A DNA stretch of 41,585 nt from a virus, in IMG/VR virus record IMGVR_UViG_3300037575_000045, positions 1 through 41,585 of that record; one strand, given 5' to 3'. Below are positions 39,181-41,585 of this stretch, one piece after another. A program made the translations under genes and the position numbers. How positions within the stretch are numbered: the first letter of the stretch is position 1; every line of letters begins with the position of its first letter. Under the pieces are notes generated by a model, which ran no database searches, was not told the DNA's origin, and saw only the letters and a list, made by a program, of their open reading frames with translations.

Positions 39181-40079
39181 AGCGTCACCACCTCTTTATT
39201 CAGCATCCGGTAGCTTGGCCAGCTGCATGGGATGTCAATCATGCGTTGCTGCAGTCGGTCAGCGGCTCTATCGCCAACGTGCTGGTAAAAAGCCTGACTG
39301 CTCATATTTGTCGTAATGATCGTTGGCAGACCTAGCTGATAGCGGCGGTCAATAATTGCTGATAGGCGCTCACGGTCCTTCTCAGCTGCGGCTTGACCAG
39401 CACAAGTGTCGCCCTCTCCCACTTCATCAAGGATGAGCACGGTGGCACGACTGATACGCTCAATGATTGCCGCTTCGGTATCTTTACTACCAGACGCCCA
39501 AGTTGCCTTAATCTCCTGCTGAATCTGACTGGAGCGCTTATAGACAACTGACATACGGCCACTAAAACGACTGCGCACAATGGCATTGGCTATGAGACAC
39601 GCCAGCTTAGTTTTACCGGTACCAGTACTGCCAGTTAGCAGGATGTTTTTACTGCCCTTGCCATAATTGGCCGCATAATCACGCATAGCAGAGATAATGC
39701 GAGTATGGCGTTCAATCATTTGTTGATTGCCCATAACAGCCCAGGCTTTAAAATCAGCACCTAAGTGCTCTTTTGGCATGTCGATGTTGGCTAGCAGCTC
39801 ATCGCGGGCCAGCTTCATGCGCTGATCAAAGGCATCACGGTCCCACTTGCACTTTTGGCATTCTGTGGAGTTGGCAGCATTGCTAAATACCTGCCAGATT
39901 TGTTTGCCGTGGATAGCGCAATCAGTTTCAATCGTTACCATGTCAAGGCTTAGCTCTTTCGGCATCTTGCTGACTATCTGAGTTAGTGCGCCGTGACTAG
40001 GGTTGCTGATATGATCTTCGCTCTTGTAACGTGGCTCTGCAGCCATGCGCTCAAACTTCGATGGGGTTGGCTGTGTCAT
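39177..40079 (-). CDS. DnaC-like helicase loader ATPase
   Basis: 300 residues. A Cys/His cluster (CAIHG at 54-58, CQKC at 74-77) suggests a zinc site; Walker A TGSTGTGKT at about 149-157; Walker B LILDEVGEGD at about 215-224; then ...RLSAIIDRRYQLGLPTIITT, the sensor-I region. It loads the replicative helicase at the origin. The TAATG overlap with the initiator gene indicates coupling, as in lambda O/P or DnaT/DnaC pairs of other phages. Confidence 0.9.
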   Translation of the reverse strand: MTQPTPSKFERMAAEPRYKSEDHISNPSHGALTQIVSKMPKELSLDMVTIETDCAIHGKQIWQVFSNAANSTECQKCKWDRDAFDQRMKLARDELLANIDMPKEHLGADFKAWAVMGNQQMIERHTRIISAMRDYAANYGKGSKNILLTGSTGTGKTKLACLIANAIVRSRFSGRMSVVYKRSSQIQQEIKATWASGSKDTEAAIIERISRATVLILDEVGEGDTCAGQAAAEKDRERLSAIIDRRYQLGLPTIITTNMSSQAFYQHVGDRAADRLQQRMIDIPCSWPSYRMLNKEVVTL

Positions 40080-41224
40080 TAGAATTCCTCTTCAGTTACT
40101 GGCGCTGCAGCTGACTGCATGGCTTCGTATTCATCGATTGGCATCATCGTGCTGCGGTACTCTGCAATCTCTTCATCGGTCATCGCTACTTGTCCCCATT
40201 GGGCGTTTACTGCGAGTCTGTCCGGTTTCTGTTGGCTGTTGGTTGGCTGTGAAGTGTCAACCTCGTCTGCCCATGCTTTCGCGTTTAACCAAGTGCTCGG
40301 GTGTTTTCTGTATCTGGGTTCTGCTGACTGGATGCTTGGTGTCTGCTGCTTCACCGCTTCCATGATCTGTGCAAACAAACCCTCTGGGTCTTCTGGTTTT
40401 CTGTGTCTGTACTTGCCGTCACTTTTACCCAAGAAGACGTTTGACCAAGTTGACTCTGCTTGTCCTCTGCCCTTTTTGTTCGGGTACAGGGAATAGAACT
40501 CCTCAAACTTCTCGTCAATCCAGTCACGGTCGCCTACAGTGTTAGTTACTGGTTTATGGTTATCGGTTATTGGTTCTTGGTTATTGGTTATAGCGTCATT
40601 TTCCGTGACATTTTCTGTGACATCGTTTTTACTGTTCGTGACATTCGATTTACTTTTAAACAATTGGATACTTTCTTCATGCTTGCTATATAAAGCTTTT
40701 AGTTCTCTAACACCTTTAATCATGTGCGTTTCAACGCCTATTAGTGCTAGGTCATCCCGTAACTCTTTAGCTTCTTGGCGTGACTTCGCTTTTCTTTCTG
40801 CGGCGGTAAGCGTGACTTTGTTTGTGACATCTTCTGTGACATCGGTTGTGACATATTCTGTGACATCATCATTAATGTGACGCCCTGCCCAACGATAGTT
40901 TTTCAATATTGCATCCCACTCTGACTGCTTATAGCTCTTGGACCGCTTGTCAAAAACAAATTTGTCCTTTAGTAAAAAAGACAAGGCTTCTTTTTCCTCA
41001 TCGCTTTGGCAGGACAGTCGTCTTTGCAATAAATCCAAATCCTCAGTAAATCTGTCGCCTGTCTTCATATACAATGTACGCATATCAAAGTAGATGCTGC
41101 GCTCAATACGACTCATATACCGAGTTTCAAGCTCCCAATCTCCAAAGCTATGTAGTATCTTGTGCATGCCTTTGGAGGTTGGTATGATTTGTTTTTTACT
41201 GCTCTTAAAACTAGGATTGCTCAT
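40079..41224 (-). CDS. DUF1376-type replication initiator
   Basis: 381 residues. N-terminal about 20-115 (SFGDWELETRYMSRIERSIY, then DRFTEDLDLLQRRLSC, ILKNYRWAGRHI) fits the DUF1376 winged-helix initiator-type domain. The middle has VT repeats (ENVTENDAI and DVTEYVTTDVTEDVT blocks). The C-terminal part (EFYSLYPNKKGRGQAESTWS, HPSTWLNAKAW) is typical of phage replication proteins that bind the host helicase or its loader. Strong ribosome site AAGGGG. Its start codon overlaps that of a plus-strand gene. The loader follows. The DNA repeats within it are an origin candidate. Confidence 0.82.
   Translation of the reverse strand: MSNPSFKSSKKQIIPTSKGMHKILHSFGDWELETRYMSRIERSIYFDMRTLYMKTGDRFTEDLDLLQRRLSCQSDEEKEALSFLLKDKFVFDKRSKSYKQSEWDAILKNYRWAGRHINDDVTEYVTTDVTEDVTNKVTLTAAERKAKSRQEAKELRDDLALIGVETHMIKGVRELKALYSKHEESIQLFKSKSNVTNSKNDVTENVTENDAITNNQEPITDNHKPVTNTVGDRDWIDEKFEEFYSLYPNKKGRGQAESTWSNVFLGKSDGKYRHRKPEDPEGLFAQIMEAVKQQTPSIQSAEPRYRKHPSTWLNAKAWADEVDTSQPTNSQQKPDRLAVNAQWGQVAMTDEEIAEYRSTMMPIDEYEAMQSAAAPVTEEEF
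40604..40882. repeat. TGTGACAT-type repeats, candidate replication origin within the initiator gene
   Basis: TGTGACAT at 40823, 40835, 40847 and 40859 (12-bp spacing), CGTGACTT at 40811 and TGTGACGC at 40876. A second group is at 40604, 40616 and 40637. Both also encode a 4-residue x-x-V-T repeat, so coding and origin explanations are both possible. Confidence 0.5.
41160..41188 (+). promoter_or_regulatory. Promoter of the plus-strand gene
   Basis: TTGTGC (41160-41165), 17 nt, TATGAT (41183-41188), about 35 nt upstream of the ATG at 41223, inside the initiator gene. Confidence 0.55.
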
Positions 41225-41399
41225 GAATAACCCCTTTGCACCGCGTACTCATATTGAAGTCTTTATTAATCAAGGCGGCAATATCACCATTAAGACCATT
41301 GAGGATGAAAGAAATAGCAATATGATTGCTGTTTCTCCTGCTCAAATTGACGATCTGATTAAGGCTCTTCAAGCATGTCGAGATGAAATTAAAAATTAA
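41223..41399 (+). CDS. Small plus-strand protein divergent from the initiator
   Basis: 58 residues (NNPFAPRTHIEVFINQGGNI, then IAVSPAQIDDLIKALQACRD). AGGA lies 7 nt before the ATG. The start ATG shares two bases with the opposite-strand start at 41224 (TCATGA). A normal protein-like composition with a helical C-terminus and a promoter-like sequence argue that it is real. It is the only plus-strand gene and is antisense to any leader of the replication operon, so it may be a regulator of it. Function unknown. Confidence 0.6.
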   Translation: MNNPFAPRTHIEVFINQGGNITIKTIEDERNSNMIAVSPAQIDDLIKALQACRDEIKN

Positions 41400-41413
41400 T
41401 ATTGAACGCAGTA

Positions 41414-41585
41414 TCACGCCACTCCCTCACTAGCCAGCATCTCAATCACCCAGGCTTCACCCTTGAGACTAAATAAGGCTTGCGAATGGCCCATATCTGT
41501 CTGTTTCATCTCCCCAAGCCCTTTGTCGATAAACCACTGCTTAAATGCTTTGCCACGCTTATGAGCTTTGTTGTAGACATCCAGT
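41414..41585 (-). CDS. Partial protein of unknown function, N-terminus outside the window
   Basis: 57 codons including the stop at 41414, in frame with the right edge. VYNKAHKRGKAFKQWFIDKG, then LGEMKQTDMGHSQALFSLKG and EAWVIEMLASEGVA. It faces the plus-strand gene's 3' end, 14 nt away. Co-directional with the replication operon; the function is unknown. Confidence 0.65.
   Translation of the reverse strand, partial: LDVYNKAHKRGKAFKQWFIDKGLGEMKQTDMGHSQALFSLKGEAWVIEMLASEGVA

Noticed and set aside
40811-40882. CRISPR-like array in the initiator gene
   Set aside because: Units are 12 bp without spacers and encode a 4-residue peptide repeat.

Overview
The window is a contiguous piece of a tailed-phage genome with a contractile tail (myovirus morphotype), either a free phage or a prophage. 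It carries a sheath, a gpV-like spike, baseplate wedge and hub proteins, a portal, a large terminase, a major capsid protein and a probable prohead protease. All genes but one lie on the minus strand, so transcription runs from right to left. Moderate base composition and the general look of the proteins suggest a gammaproteobacterial host, perhaps Moraxellaceae (Psychrobacter/Moraxella/Acinetobacter type). This is a weak inference: there are no host flanks, no tRNA gene and no integrase in the window.

Right end, about 36.3-41.6 kb: an early replication operon. It holds a DUF1376-type initiator with in-frame 12-bp repeats, a DnaC-like helicase loader, several small proteins, a VRR-NUC nuclease and a putative nucleotide kinase fused to an extra N-terminal domain. 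A small plus-strand gene diverges from the initiator and their start codons overlap. A bidirectional terminator (36283-36312) closes this block. It is followed by an XRE-type regulator and a possible small terminase (34.3-36.2 kb).

Middle, 28.5-34.2 kb: a long tail lysozyme/tape-measure-like protein, then an island of non-structural genes: a secreted Cys-rich protein, an Mrr-like nuclease and two lipoproteins. The island has its own promoter-like sequences and terminators. About 400 bp of gene-free, hairpin-rich DNA follows.

Left, 1-28.5 kb: the virion genes, in an unusual order: protease, large terminase, fibre/receptor-binding genes, baseplate, head proteins, capsid, three sheath-module paralogs, sheath, baseplate, portal, and a large DarA-like protein running off the left edge.

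The main discovery is a family of eleven promoters, all on the minus strand and each just upstream of a virion gene: GGAACACC, then 25 or 26 nt, then a sigma70-like -10 hexamer (TATACT, TACACT, TAAAAT, CAAAAT or similar). None was seen in the early operon or upstream of the non-structural island. In nine of the eleven, a stem-loop stands just before the start codon. Its 5' arm overlaps or abuts the -10/+1 region and its 3' arm holds the likely ribosome-binding site. A transcript started locally would lack most of the 5' arm and leave the ribosome site free. Read-through RNA from upstream would fold, and in five cases would meet a terminator. This looks like a genome-wide late switch that insulates each late unit from its upstream neighbour. 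The activator that reads GGAACACC was not identified.
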